NCBI GenBank assembly: GCA_947259235.1
Contig: CAMYLL010000034.1
Location: forward strand, 1-13,671
Length of the DNA: 13,671 nt
DNA from: an uncultured Pseudodesulfovibrio sp.
Lineage (GTDB): Bacteria; Desulfobacterota; Desulfovibrionia; Desulfovibrionales; Desulfovibrionaceae
Direction: 5' to 3'
The position numbers were made by a program, and so were the translations under genes. The notes beneath the pieces are model-generated. The model searched no databases. It was not told the DNA's origin and saw only the letters and a program-made list of their open reading frames with translations. Shown one piece after another: positions 6,668-13,671 of this stretch. The stretch's first letter is position 1. Every line of letters starts with the position of its first letter.

Positions 6668-8251
6668 ATGAAAATAAAATCCGCCGACAAGTTCTTTTCA
6701 TATCTCGGCAAGCAGTATCCCGTGATGTGCGCGTCCGGAGCCTTTCCTCTCATGCCGCCCGTCACCGCCTCGGCCCAGTGGCTGGACCGCTTCGACGATC
6801 TCTCCCGCAAAGGCATCGCCAAGCACGTCACCCGCCTCTCCTCCTTCAAGAAGGAGTTTGAGAGCGAGGCTGCGCGGGCCGACGCCCCGGAGCGGTGGGC
6901 CCTGCTCGCCCTGGCCCGCAGCGCCGCCTGCGCCATCGCCGAGCTGGACGGCATCAGAACCTGGGAAAAAGCGCCTGAGCTGTACCTTCAGGTAGCCTTC
7001 AGCGGCCTGGAGCAGGCCGTGGACATGCCGAGCAAGACGCAGTCCGCCCTGGAAAAACGCTTCATCAAGCGACTCAAGGCAATCCCGGCCCTGCTGGCCC
7101 ACGCCCCGAACAACATCGAGACCATCAGCCCCACCTCGCGCGCCTTTACGCAGACCATGATCCGTGACTGCGCACGCTACCTGACCGGGCTGGGCGAGAG
7201 CGACCTGGGACGCACAGGCAAGACCCCGCGTCTTCTGAACGACTGTCTGGCCGCCCTGCGGGACTACGACCGCTTTGTCGCATCCCATCCCGAGGTCCCG
7301 GAGACCGAGGGTATGTCATTTAACCTCATGGCCTCCGGCGTGCTGGGCACTGACCGCTCCGCTGCCGAGATTTTTTCCATGGCCCGGGACGAGTTCGCCC
7401 GCCGCAGCGAGGCCCTGCGCCGCCTTGAGCCGGAGCTGGGGGCCAACTGGCGAGACGCGCTGGCCGCCTATGACGGCCCGGCGGAGAAAGACGCCGAGCC
7501 CCTCGACGCCGTAGTTCGCGAGATTCACCGCCTACGCGCCTTCGTATACGATACAGCCCTGCCCGGCGTGTTCGCGGACGCCGCCCTGCGCATTGATCCG
7601 CAGCCACTCCACCTGGCGTCCACGCTGCGCCCCATCCATTACGACCCGGCCCTGGGCGCCTGGCCCAACGAGCCTTCCCGTTGCTACGTGAGCCCGCAGA
7701 TGTTCACCGGGCGCGGTTTCCGGGACGATCCGTCCAGGCTCGCCCGGATGCGCCGGGAGTATGTCTTCATGACAGCCCGTCAGACCTATCCGGGCCGCCA
7801 TCTGCTCAACTCGCAACGGCGGACCCTGACCGATTCGCCTCTCTCGCAGGTCATCAACCCGCTGTTCATGGCGGGCTGGAACGCCTTTGCCGAGAATCTG
7901 CTCGACGAGCTGGGCTATCTCAAAAATCCATTGGACCGCCTTGTCCATCACCGGCGCGGACTCAGCGAGGCGGCCATGGCCATGATCGACGCAGGGCTTG
8001 CCGTGGGCGACCTGGACCAGGACCGCTGCATCGCCATCCTCGCGGACGCGGGATTTTCCAAAGACGAATCGCTGAACAGGATTCGCGCCGTGCGCCTCGC
8101 CCCTGCCAGCCGGGTCATGTCCGTCCTCGGGCTGCACGAGATACAGACGCTGCGACAGGATTCGGGCATGGAGCTTGGCGCGTTCTGCACCGCCCTCTTC
8201 GCCAACGGCCAGCTCCCCTTCCAGGCCCTGACCGAAGCCATCAAGGCCTGA
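6668..8251 (+). CDS. DUF885-family protein with lost metal-binding residues (probable pseudopeptidase)
   Basis: This 527-residue protein resembles DUF885 proteins, a family of zinc-peptidase-like enzymes, best in its C-terminal half. The metal-site region, usually H-E-x-x-P-G-H-H, reads RQTYPGRH (371-378): His, Glu and the next His become Arg, Gln and Arg. The later E-G-W-A-x-x-A-E segment is AGWNAFAE (402-409), losing the third ligand Glu. The D-T-G-L-H segment is DAGLA (441-445). The scaffold persists in the P-G-Q-A-x-x-Y-x-x-G counterpart APASRVMSVLG. Peptidase activity is therefore unlikely; a binding or scaffold role is inferred. No signal peptide or membrane segment is visible. The start MKIKSADKFF at 6668 is preferred over 6611, which overlaps cheV, although no Shine-Dalgarno is visible. 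It ends before a strong terminator. The frame is intact, so this is not a decaying gene. Confidence 0.75.
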   Translation: MKIKSADKFFSYLGKQYPVMCASGAFPLMPPVTASAQWLDRFDDLSRKGIAKHVTRLSSFKKEFESEAARADAPERWALLALARSAACAIAELDGIRTWEKAPELYLQVAFSGLEQAVDMPSKTQSALEKRFIKRLKAIPALLAHAPNNIETISPTSRAFTQTMIRDCARYLTGLGESDLGRTGKTPRLLNDCLAALRDYDRFVASHPEVPETEGMSFNLMASGVLGTDRSAAEIFSMARDEFARRSEALRRLEPELGANWRDALAAYDGPAEKDAEPLDAVVREIHRLRAFVYDTALPGVFADAALRIDPQPLHLASTLRPIHYDPALGAWPNEPSRCYVSPQMFTGRGFRDDPSRLARMRREYVFMTARQTYPGRHLLNSQRRTLTDSPLSQVINPLFMAGWNAFAENLLDELGYLKNPLDRLVHHRRGLSEAAMAMIDAGLAVGDLDQDRCIAILADAGFSKDESLNRIRAVRLAPASRVMSVLGLHEIQTLRQDSGMELGAFCTALFANGQLPFQALTEAIKA

Positions 8252-8299
8252 TCGCCCGGCTCGGGCACGCTCCCCTGCAACACCAGGCCAGGACGGGCA

Positions 8300-8348
8300 C
8301 GAAAAGAACACCCCCGCGCCAGAGTGTGGCGCGGGGGTGTCCTTTTCG
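8300..8348. terminator. Bidirectional hairpin terminator between convergent genes
   Basis: Arms at 8308-8321 and 8327-8340 pair perfectly over 14 bp (ACACCCCCGCGCCA) with a 5-nt loop. After one mismatch the stem extends 7 bp (8300-8306 with 8342-8348), which gives a TTTT run on each strand. It lies between the DUF885-like gene ending at 8251 (+) and the HD-GYP gene ending at 8390 (-), and probably stops both. Confidence 0.88.
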
Positions 8349-8389
8349 TCTCGGCGCGGAGGGCGTTCCCTCGGCGCAGCCTGCCTGAC

Positions 8390-10120
8390 TCAGCCGAAAC
8401 GGCCTATCTCCGAAAGATGGGTGACCCGGACCAGCTTGACACGGCCGGAGAAAAGCTCGACCTGGGAAAGATTCTCGCGGAAGAAATCGACCAGGGGCCT
8501 GTCGAGCTTGCCCTGCGCAGCCTCGGCGTCGAGTATCTTGATGGCCTCGGCGCGTGTGAAGGCGGGCTTGTAGTGTCGCTCCTGGGTCACTGCGTCATAG
8601 ATGTCGACTATGGCCATGATACGGCTCTGCACCAGGATTTCGTCGCCCTTGAGCTTGTCCGGGTAGCCGCTTCCGTCCATGCGCTCATGGTGCTGCCTGA
8701 TGATGGCCAGCATGTTGGCGTAGCCTTCCTGCAGGGGAATGTGCTGGAGAATGCGCTCGCTTTCGGCCGGATGTCTCTCGATCTCCTTGCGTTCGTCCCT
8801 GGTCAGGTTGCCGTAGGTCAGGAGCAGCGCGTCGAGTTCATCCTCGTAGAGCAGGGGCATCGGTGCTCCGCCAACGGCCCAGTCCTGACTCCCCAGTATC
8901 CTGACAAACTCAAGGTCCTCGCTGCCGGGGGTCATGGAGCGGTTGATCCTTTCGATCCGCTCGAAGGCCTCGACCCAGTCGAATTCCGAGGTCTGGCCAT
9001 GGAGCTGGAACCTGGCCCGGAGCACGTCCATGCGCCGCGCCGGGAGCCGGGAGTCCTTGGTCAGCACGTCTTCCTTGATGCCTATCTTGCCTACGTCGTG
9101 CAGAATTCCGGCATAATAAATCTCGCGCAGGTCAAGGTCGGAAAAACAGGCTCCCTGCTTTTCGTTGAGCAGGTGGGCAAAGGCCACGGCCAGATGGGCC
9201 ACGCGCTCGGAATGGCCTGCGGTATAGGGGTCCCGGGAGTCGATGGCTTCCGCAAGTGCCTTGAGGATGGCGTTCATGAGCGTCTGCACGCCTTCGAAGT
9301 GAAAGGCATTGCTCACGGAAATGCCGGCAACAGAAGCCAGGGTTGCCAAGCTCTTGCTGTGGGCCGCCTCGAAAATGCCCGTGCTGTCCGAGGCCAGGAT
9401 GAGCATGCCCTCGCACCGGTTGGGCGACATGATGGGAATGATGGCCATGGAGCCGAGCTGTTCCAGTTCACCGCCCCAGCGGCTGTCCTTGTCCAGATCA
9501 TTGACGATCTCACCGCGCCCGGCATGGGCGACCTGGGCAAAGAGCTCGCTATCGGCGACTAGCTGGAGATCGCTGTCCTCTGAAAAACCGAACTGGACGG
9601 CCAGACGGAAGCGGTTGCTGCCCGGCTCGGAAAGAAAAACCATACCGAACTCGCCGGGATAGTTCTCGCGGCGACACTCGTTGATGAAGGCATCCACCAC
9701 GTCGCGCATGCGCAAAGACGTGTTGATGACCGGAACCGAACGATGGAGCAATGCCAGCTCCCGGTACTTCGAGAGGGCTTCCTCGGCGATGGAACGGCGG
9801 GCGCGCTCCATGTCTATCAGCTCCTGGATGGAAAAGGCGACAAAGGCAAGCAGCCGGTTGTTCTGCTCTGCGGCTTCCGGCTTGGTCTCGGGAACGCGCA
9901 TTCGCACCTCGCCGCAGTGCCCCGCGTCAAACAGGAGTGGCGAGCAGAAGACATCGGGCCGCTCCGTCTCGAAATTGGACAGGGACTCCGTTCCCTCCAC
10001 CAGCACCACCTCGCCCTCGTAGGCGATGGCTATGGGACAAGCGCTCCCCGTAAGCTCGAAGGCCTTGCGCAGAAGATTGCGCAGGGCTCCGGGGCGAATG
10101 TACTTTTTAAGCGGCGTCAT
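8390..10120 (-). CDS. GAF-HD-GYP protein, probable cyclic-di-GMP phosphodiesterase
   Basis: This 576-residue soluble protein should hydrolyse cyclic-di-GMP. Layout: an N-terminal region 1-105 of uncertain fold (a small sensor domain), a helical linker about 100-130, a GAF domain about 130-275, and an HD-GYP domain about 283-560. Metal-binding and family motifs are present: His303 (AGHSERV), HD at 341-342 (GILHDVGKIGI), HHERMDGSGYP at 477-487 and D507/D509 in AIVDIYDAV. About 80 extra residues (roughly 358-438) split the usual stretch between KIGI and the LTxxE helix; I recall similar insertions in deltaproteobacterial HD-GYP proteins. An in-frame stop lies about 30 nt upstream, so ATG 10120 is the first possible start, yet it has no clear Shine-Dalgarno. 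It lies 36 nt behind the single-receiver gene and likely shares its mRNA. A long antisense frame over it is a shadow. Confidence 0.93.
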   Translation of the reverse strand: MTPLKKYIRPGALRNLLRKAFELTGSACPIAIAYEGEVVLVEGTESLSNFETERPDVFCSPLLFDAGHCGEVRMRVPETKPEAAEQNNRLLAFVAFSIQELIDMERARRSIAEEALSKYRELALLHRSVPVINTSLRMRDVVDAFINECRRENYPGEFGMVFLSEPGSNRFRLAVQFGFSEDSDLQLVADSELFAQVAHAGRGEIVNDLDKDSRWGGELEQLGSMAIIPIMSPNRCEGMLILASDSTGIFEAAHSKSLATLASVAGISVSNAFHFEGVQTLMNAILKALAEAIDSRDPYTAGHSERVAHLAVAFAHLLNEKQGACFSDLDLREIYYAGILHDVGKIGIKEDVLTKDSRLPARRMDVLRARFQLHGQTSEFDWVEAFERIERINRSMTPGSEDLEFVRILGSQDWAVGGAPMPLLYEDELDALLLTYGNLTRDERKEIERHPAESERILQHIPLQEGYANMLAIIRQHHERMDGSGYPDKLKGDEILVQSRIMAIVDIYDAVTQERHYKPAFTRAEAIKILDAEAAQGKLDRPLVDFFRENLSQVELFSGRVKLVRVTHLSEIGRFG

Positions 10121-10156
10121 TGAAGCGATGTGTCGGCAGGTTCATGATACCGCGAA

Positions 10157-10537
10157 TCAAAGACCCAGCAGTTCTTTGGAGACCTTGAGAATCTCATCGG
10201 GATCGAAGGGCTTGGTCATATACATCTTGGCACCGAGTTCGAGCCCCTGCTTGCGGTCCACCTCCTGGCCCTTGGCCGTGAGCAGAATGATCTTCACGTC
10301 ACCAAGGTTGCCGTCGTCCATGACGATGCGGCAGACCTCGTAGCCGTTCATCTTCGGCATCATGATGTCCAGAAAAACCAGGTCCGGTCGTTCATTCCTG
10401 ATGAACTCCAGTCCTTCCTCGCCATCCGAGGCGGTGAAGAGTTCGACGTTGTACTCGTCCTCAAGCTCCTCAAGCGTCTGCTCAAGCAACATCTTGATGT
10501 GGACCTCGTCATCCACGATGAGAATTTTCTTTGCCAT
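10157..10537 (-). CDS. Stand-alone receiver-domain response regulator, 126 aa
   Basis: The whole protein is one CheY-like receiver: acidic pair D9-D10 (LIVDDE), phospho-acceptor Asp57 (LVFLDIMMPKMNG), Thr87 (LLTAKG) and Lys109 (MTKPFD). There is no output domain, so it must act by binding a partner. GAAGGAGT upstream (AGGAG complement of 10545-10549, 7 nt before the ATG) is a strong ribosome binding site. It sits between a hybrid histidine kinase gene (107 nt upstream) and an HD-GYP gene (36 nt downstream), all on one strand. The simplest reading is that it carries phosphate from the kinase and influences the HD-GYP protein, but that is inference. Confidence 0.93.
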   Translation of the reverse strand: MAKKILIVDDEVHIKMLLEQTLEELEDEYNVELFTASDGEEGLEFIRNERPDLVFLDIMMPKMNGYEVCRIVMDDGNLGDVKIILLTAKGQEVDRKQGLELGAKMYMTKPFDPDEILKVSKELLGL

Positions 10538-10610
10538 TTCACAACTCCTTCAAACCAGAATGAAAAGTCCTTCGAGCAAACGCCAGCCCGCATCCAACCG
10601 TTCCAGCCCT

Positions 10611-10639
10611 ACAGTATGCCGTCTACGCTGCGGCGGCAA
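10611..10639 (-). promoter_or_regulatory. Candidate internal promoter before the single-receiver gene
   Basis: In the 107-nt gap after the hybrid kinase, TTGCCG (complement of 10634-10639) and TACTGT (complement of 10611-10616) lie 17 bp apart on the minus strand. It could give extra transcription of the receiver and HD-GYP genes independent of the kinase. The boxes match only about four of six bases. Confidence 0.3.
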
Positions 10640-10644
10640 CCCCG

Positions 10645-13179
10645 TTATACCGTTTTCGGCTTGTGGTTTCGCGCCGGGAGAATGACCACCGATACCTCGG
10701 GCAGGCGGGACAGCGCGTCGATATCCAGCCCTTCGGTCAGTTCCGCCGGGATGAAGATCGTTCCCTTGAACCCGCTCTCCACATGATGCCATATTTCCTC
10801 GGGGGGGCAATAGGTCGTGTCCTCGGGGCAAAAAACCGTCAACCCCTCGAAAGTCATGTCGTCCACATCGCCCAGAACAAGACAGGACCGGCGAACATCT
10901 TTGTTGAGTAGCAGCGCGCGGACGATCTCCACCAGCCGCTCCTCGTCCACAGGTTTGGTCAGGGCCACGTCGCCCCCGGCGGACACGCCGTCGCTCAGGG
11001 CCGAAAGGACCAGGATCGGAATATGCCGGGTGAACGGATTGTGACGCAGGCAACGGATGGCCGTGCGCCCGTCCATATCGGGCATCATCAGGTCCATGGT
11101 GATCAGGTTGGGCATGTGCTCGCGGGCCATGATCAGGGCCTCTTCGCCGGTGGCGGCCAGCTTGACGCGGAATCCGTATGCCTCGAAAAACTCGGTGAAA
11201 TAACGGCCAATGGTGGCGTCGTCGTCCACCACCAGGATGAGCGGAGACGCGTGGCTCTCGCCCGGCCCGCGCATGAGCATGGCGGAGTCGGGCTCCGGCT
11301 GGTACTCCCGGCAGGCAGCAAGTGTCTCGGGCGGCACGTCCGCCTTGGCCTCGAAGGTCGGGATGTTGAAATAAAAGACACTGCCCTTGCCCAGCTCGCT
11401 CTCGACCCAAATGCGGCCGCCGTGATGCTCCACTATCTGGCGGCAGATGGCCAGTCCGAGGCCCGTGCCCGAGGGCTTTTCTGTCAGAGTATCGCCCACC
11501 TGCTTGAACTTGTCGAAGATATCTTCGATGGACCGCCTCGGGATGCCCGGCCCCTGGTCGGAAACCGAGACAAGCACGCTGTCGCGGTCCAGATGCACCC
11601 GGCAGACCACCGGGCCGCCGCCTGAGAATTTTACCCCGTTGGATATGAGGTTGACCAAAACCTGAACCAGCCGGGCGTGATCGCCGCGAACCGGCGGCAG
11701 ATTCAACTCCACATCCAGACGCACCTCAACATTCTCGGCGCTCCAAAGCCCCCGGGTGGAGTCCACAGCCTGACGGGCCACGTCGCCCATGAACACCGGC
11801 TTGTCGCCCCACAAAAGCTCTCCCGCCTCCATCTTGGCGATGTCCAAAACGTCGTTTATCAGCTCTGTCAGCCGTTCAGCTTCGGTCACGATGATGCCGA
11901 TGTTCTCATGCACCTGGGTCGCCACCTTCATGGAGTCCTGACGGTCGGCCAAAGAGGGTAGCACGGACTGTTCCAGTTTTTTTCTGATGATCTTGGCAAA
12001 GCCGAGAACAGAGGTCATGGGCGTTCGCAGCTCATGCGAGACGGTTGAGATGAAGTCCGTCTTGAGCTGGTCCAGCGCCTTCTCGTGAGTAATGTCACGC
12101 AGGAGCACAACCCCGCCCAGGCACTGGTTCACAGGCTCGACAACCATGATTGAGGACGCCACGCCCTTGCCTGTGCGCCCGTTGCTTAAGGGAATCTCGG
12201 CGGACTGCACCGTTCCCTGGCAGCTACGCATGGCCAGGGCCAGATTCGAGACTTCCACCGGGAAGACATCGGTCACGGCAAAGCCCGTGTAATCCTTGTC
12301 GCCCAGGTCGAAAAACTCCCGCATGGACGGATTGATGACCGTCACGGCCCCGACCGGGCTGACCACGAGCAGGCCGTCTGCCAGGTTGTCGATGATGGCC
12401 GAGAGATAGACCATGTGCTCTTGCAGATCGCCCGTGGCTTTCCTGACCTCGCTCTCCATGTCTGAAAAGAGCCGGGCCAGTTCGCTGGCCATGGACCGCA
12501 TGGTCCGCCCAAGGTGGCCCAGCTCATCGCGCGAAGTAATCTCTATGTCGGCCGAAAAATCATGGGAAGCGAGACGGTCCGCATACTCCGTAAGCTGGAC
12601 CAGGGGCTGGGAGATTCGGCGCGTGACGAGAAAGAGCACACCGACGCAGGCAAGGAGGATGACGAACAGGAGCCCCTGCATCCGCATGACGGCGCTCCAG
12701 AAATACTTCCGTATCAGCTCCTTGTTCATGCCAACATGAACATAGCCGGCCACTCCGGCCAGAATCGGCTGGCAGATGTCGATGACATGGCCGAAGGGCT
12801 CGACGACCACCTCCGCCACGCGCGGGCCGTCCTTTGGCTCGAAGAGCGTGGCCAGACGCGGGGGCATTTCAGGCACGAAGGTGTGGGAAACCACCACGCG
12901 GTCCGCATCCATGACAAAGACGTAGGACACCCCCTCGATCTCGAGATACTGGTCTATCGTGGCCTGGACCGTGGCCGCGTCGCGGTTGAGGAGAATCTCC
13001 TGGCTTGCTCCGGCGATGGACTGGGTGATGGCCGACCCCTTGCTGATGTACTCCTGAACCATGCGGTCATAGAGCATATAGGCGGCCAGGGCGGACGTCA
13101 GCAGGGATATGACGCCGAAGAGGGCCACGGCGAGAAGGCCCGTCTTCTTGAAAATGGAGATGGTCCTCACTTGCGCCAT
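10645..13179 (-). CDS. Hybrid sensor histidine kinase (sensor-HAMP-PAS-HisKA-HATPase-REC) with extra C-terminal tail
   Basis: This 844-residue inner-membrane kinase contains TM1 about 13-36, a periplasmic sensor of about 125 residues (possibly Cache-like), TM2 about 165-186, HAMP about 187-240, a PAS domain about 258-367, HisKA with His382 (STVSHELRTPMTSV), HATPase_c with N box VNLISNGVKFS (about 509-519), DQGPGIP and GTGLGLAI, and a receiver about 645-760 with Asp696 (LITMDLMMPDMDG). The last 80 residues (about 764-844, RRSCLVLGDVDDM to ARNHKPKTV) match no domain I know. The start is ambiguous: ATG 13179 has GGGAA very close and AGGAG 12 nt away, while GTG 13188 adds three residues but has AGGAG only 2 nt away. 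Either start overlaps the end of the upstream binding-protein gene (13 or 22 nt), which suggests translational coupling and a shared sensing role. The Asp in the receiver may relay phosphate to another protein or act as a sink. Confidence 0.94.
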   Translation of the reverse strand: MAQVRTISIFKKTGLLAVALFGVISLLTSALAAYMLYDRMVQEYISKGSAITQSIAGASQEILLNRDAATVQATIDQYLEIEGVSYVFVMDADRVVVSHTFVPEMPPRLATLFEPKDGPRVAEVVVEPFGHVIDICQPILAGVAGYVHVGMNKELIRKYFWSAVMRMQGLLFVILLACVGVLFLVTRRISQPLVQLTEYADRLASHDFSADIEITSRDELGHLGRTMRSMASELARLFSDMESEVRKATGDLQEHMVYLSAIIDNLADGLLVVSPVGAVTVINPSMREFFDLGDKDYTGFAVTDVFPVEVSNLALAMRSCQGTVQSAEIPLSNGRTGKGVASSIMVVEPVNQCLGGVVLLRDITHEKALDQLKTDFISTVSHELRTPMTSVLGFAKIIRKKLEQSVLPSLADRQDSMKVATQVHENIGIIVTEAERLTELINDVLDIAKMEAGELLWGDKPVFMGDVARQAVDSTRGLWSAENVEVRLDVELNLPPVRGDHARLVQVLVNLISNGVKFSGGGPVVCRVHLDRDSVLVSVSDQGPGIPRRSIEDIFDKFKQVGDTLTEKPSGTGLGLAICRQIVEHHGGRIWVESELGKGSVFYFNIPTFEAKADVPPETLAACREYQPEPDSAMLMRGPGESHASPLILVVDDDATIGRYFTEFFEAYGFRVKLAATGEEALIMAREHMPNLITMDLMMPDMDGRTAIRCLRHNPFTRHIPILVLSALSDGVSAGGDVALTKPVDEERLVEIVRALLLNKDVRRSCLVLGDVDDMTFEGLTVFCPEDTTYCPPEEIWHHVESGFKGTIFIPAELTEGLDIDALSRLPEVSVVILPARNHKPKTV

Positions 13180-13671
13180 GCTTCCCACTGCTCCTCACGA
13201 ACGGGGACGAACGCGCCGTTTTCCACCGTGGTATAGTATACTTTGTCGAGACCCTGATGCCTGCCGGGGCCGAAGCGAACGGGCACGTCTATGCCCAGAT
13301 CGACCTGCTCAAGCGACTGGGCCGCAGCGGCCAGACCCAGCTCCGGCGCCTCGGCGTATTTCTCGAGCACCCGGGCCATGACCTTGGCATCAAGATACCC
13401 CTCGAAACCCGCAAAACTGTACCTGAACGGCAGATAGCCGGTTTCGGCAACGGTCGGGGGGGCCGGGTTGACGGCGTCCATCAACTGCCGATACTCGCGC
13501 ACGGCGGGCAGGCTCAGATCCTCGTAGCTCGGAACCACCTGGGAGTTGACCAGATCGCGCGTGTAGTCCCTCCCCCGCGCCACGCCCACGCGATCCAGAC
13601 GGACCAGCATGTTTTCGCTCCCCACGAAGGAAAGATTGGCGATGGGCACGTCAAGCCCGGCGTCGCGGGCG
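13167..13671 (-). CDS. LivK-type periplasmic ligand-binding protein, C-terminal part (5' end outside window)
   Basis: The frame is open through the right edge (reading ARDAGLDVPIANLSFVGSEN...), so only about 168 C-terminal residues are seen. An internal GTG at 13649 should not be taken as the start. The sequence matches the second half of Peripla_BP_6 proteins, which bind branched-chain amino acids or related small molecules: SFAGFEGYLDAKVMARVLEKY, then a segment with the DLG...RFGPGRHQG pattern, then VYYTTVENGAFVPV. It should be periplasmic, although the signal peptide lies outside the window. It overlaps the start of the hybrid kinase and is followed by no permease or ATPase gene, so it probably presents a ligand to the kinase instead of feeding a transporter. 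The ligand cannot be read from this fragment. Confidence 0.88.
   Translation of the reverse strand, partial: ARDAGLDVPIANLSFVGSENMLVRLDRVGVARGRDYTRDLVNSQVVPSYEDLSLPAVREYRQLMDAVNPAPPTVAETGYLPFRYSFAGFEGYLDAKVMARVLEKYAEAPELGLAAAAQSLEQVDLGIDVPVRFGPGRHQGLDKVYYTTVENGAFVPVREEQWEAWRK

Noticed and set aside
5671..6954. Minus-strand open frame of 427 codons opposite cheV
   Set aside because: CheV on the other strand is certain; the antisense product is His/Asp-rich low complexity, typical of a shadow frame.
8324..9562. Plus-strand open frame of 412 codons opposite the HD-GYP gene
   Set aside because: It lies wholly antisense to a gene with clear GAF and HD-GYP motifs, runs through the terminator at its start, and its product has no recognisable domain. 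GC-rich DNA gives such shadow frames.

Overview
The window looks like chromosomal DNA from a GC-rich deltaproteobacterium of the Desulfovibrio/Pseudodesulfovibrio type. This is an inference from protein content: an FmdB-type zinc ribbon, CheV, an HD-GYP protein with a long internal insertion, a sigma-54 activator beside its kinase, and a periplasmic binding protein joined to a hybrid kinase. No rRNA, tRNA, IS element or CRISPR array was seen, so the organism is not fixed. Most of the window is signal transduction.

Left part (1-2628). Two small minus-strand genes, an FmdB-type zinc ribbon cut by the left edge and a 37-residue very basic protein, face away from a plus-strand gene of unknown function (441-944). 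A perfect 23-bp-stem hairpin (963-1011) separates that gene from two minus-strand genes for exported proteins: a 110-residue charged, probably disordered protein and a 198-residue protein with a PsbP/Mog1-like opening motif. A divergent promoter region follows, then an acylphosphatase-like gene whose product lacks the catalytic arginine.

Middle part (2759-8251, plus strand). A membrane histidine kinase overlaps a sigma-54-dependent response regulator by 4 nt (ATGA). The pair has the same layout as GlrK/GlrR (QseE/QseF), and the regulator's sigma-54 contact loop reads GSFTHA instead of GAFTGA. Next come CheV (CheW-like domain plus receiver) and, 34 nt downstream, a DUF885-family protein in which the usual metal-binding and catalytic residues are replaced. 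It appears to be a pseudoenzyme and is the most unusual gene here. A bidirectional hairpin terminator (8300-8348) closes this block.

Right part (8390-13671, minus strand). Reading from the right edge: the C-terminal part of a LivK-type periplasmic binding protein, an overlapping 844-residue hybrid kinase (membrane sensor, HAMP, PAS, HisKA, ATPase, receiver and an unassigned tail of about 80 residues), a stand-alone receiver protein, and a GAF-HD-GYP protein with the motifs of an active cyclic-di-GMP phosphodiesterase. This reads as a complete route: periplasmic ligand, membrane kinase, diffusible receiver, cyclic-di-GMP turnover. The ligand and wiring are inferred.

No stretch longer than 300 bases lacks a gene. 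Promoters are consensus matches by eye and should be treated as candidates.
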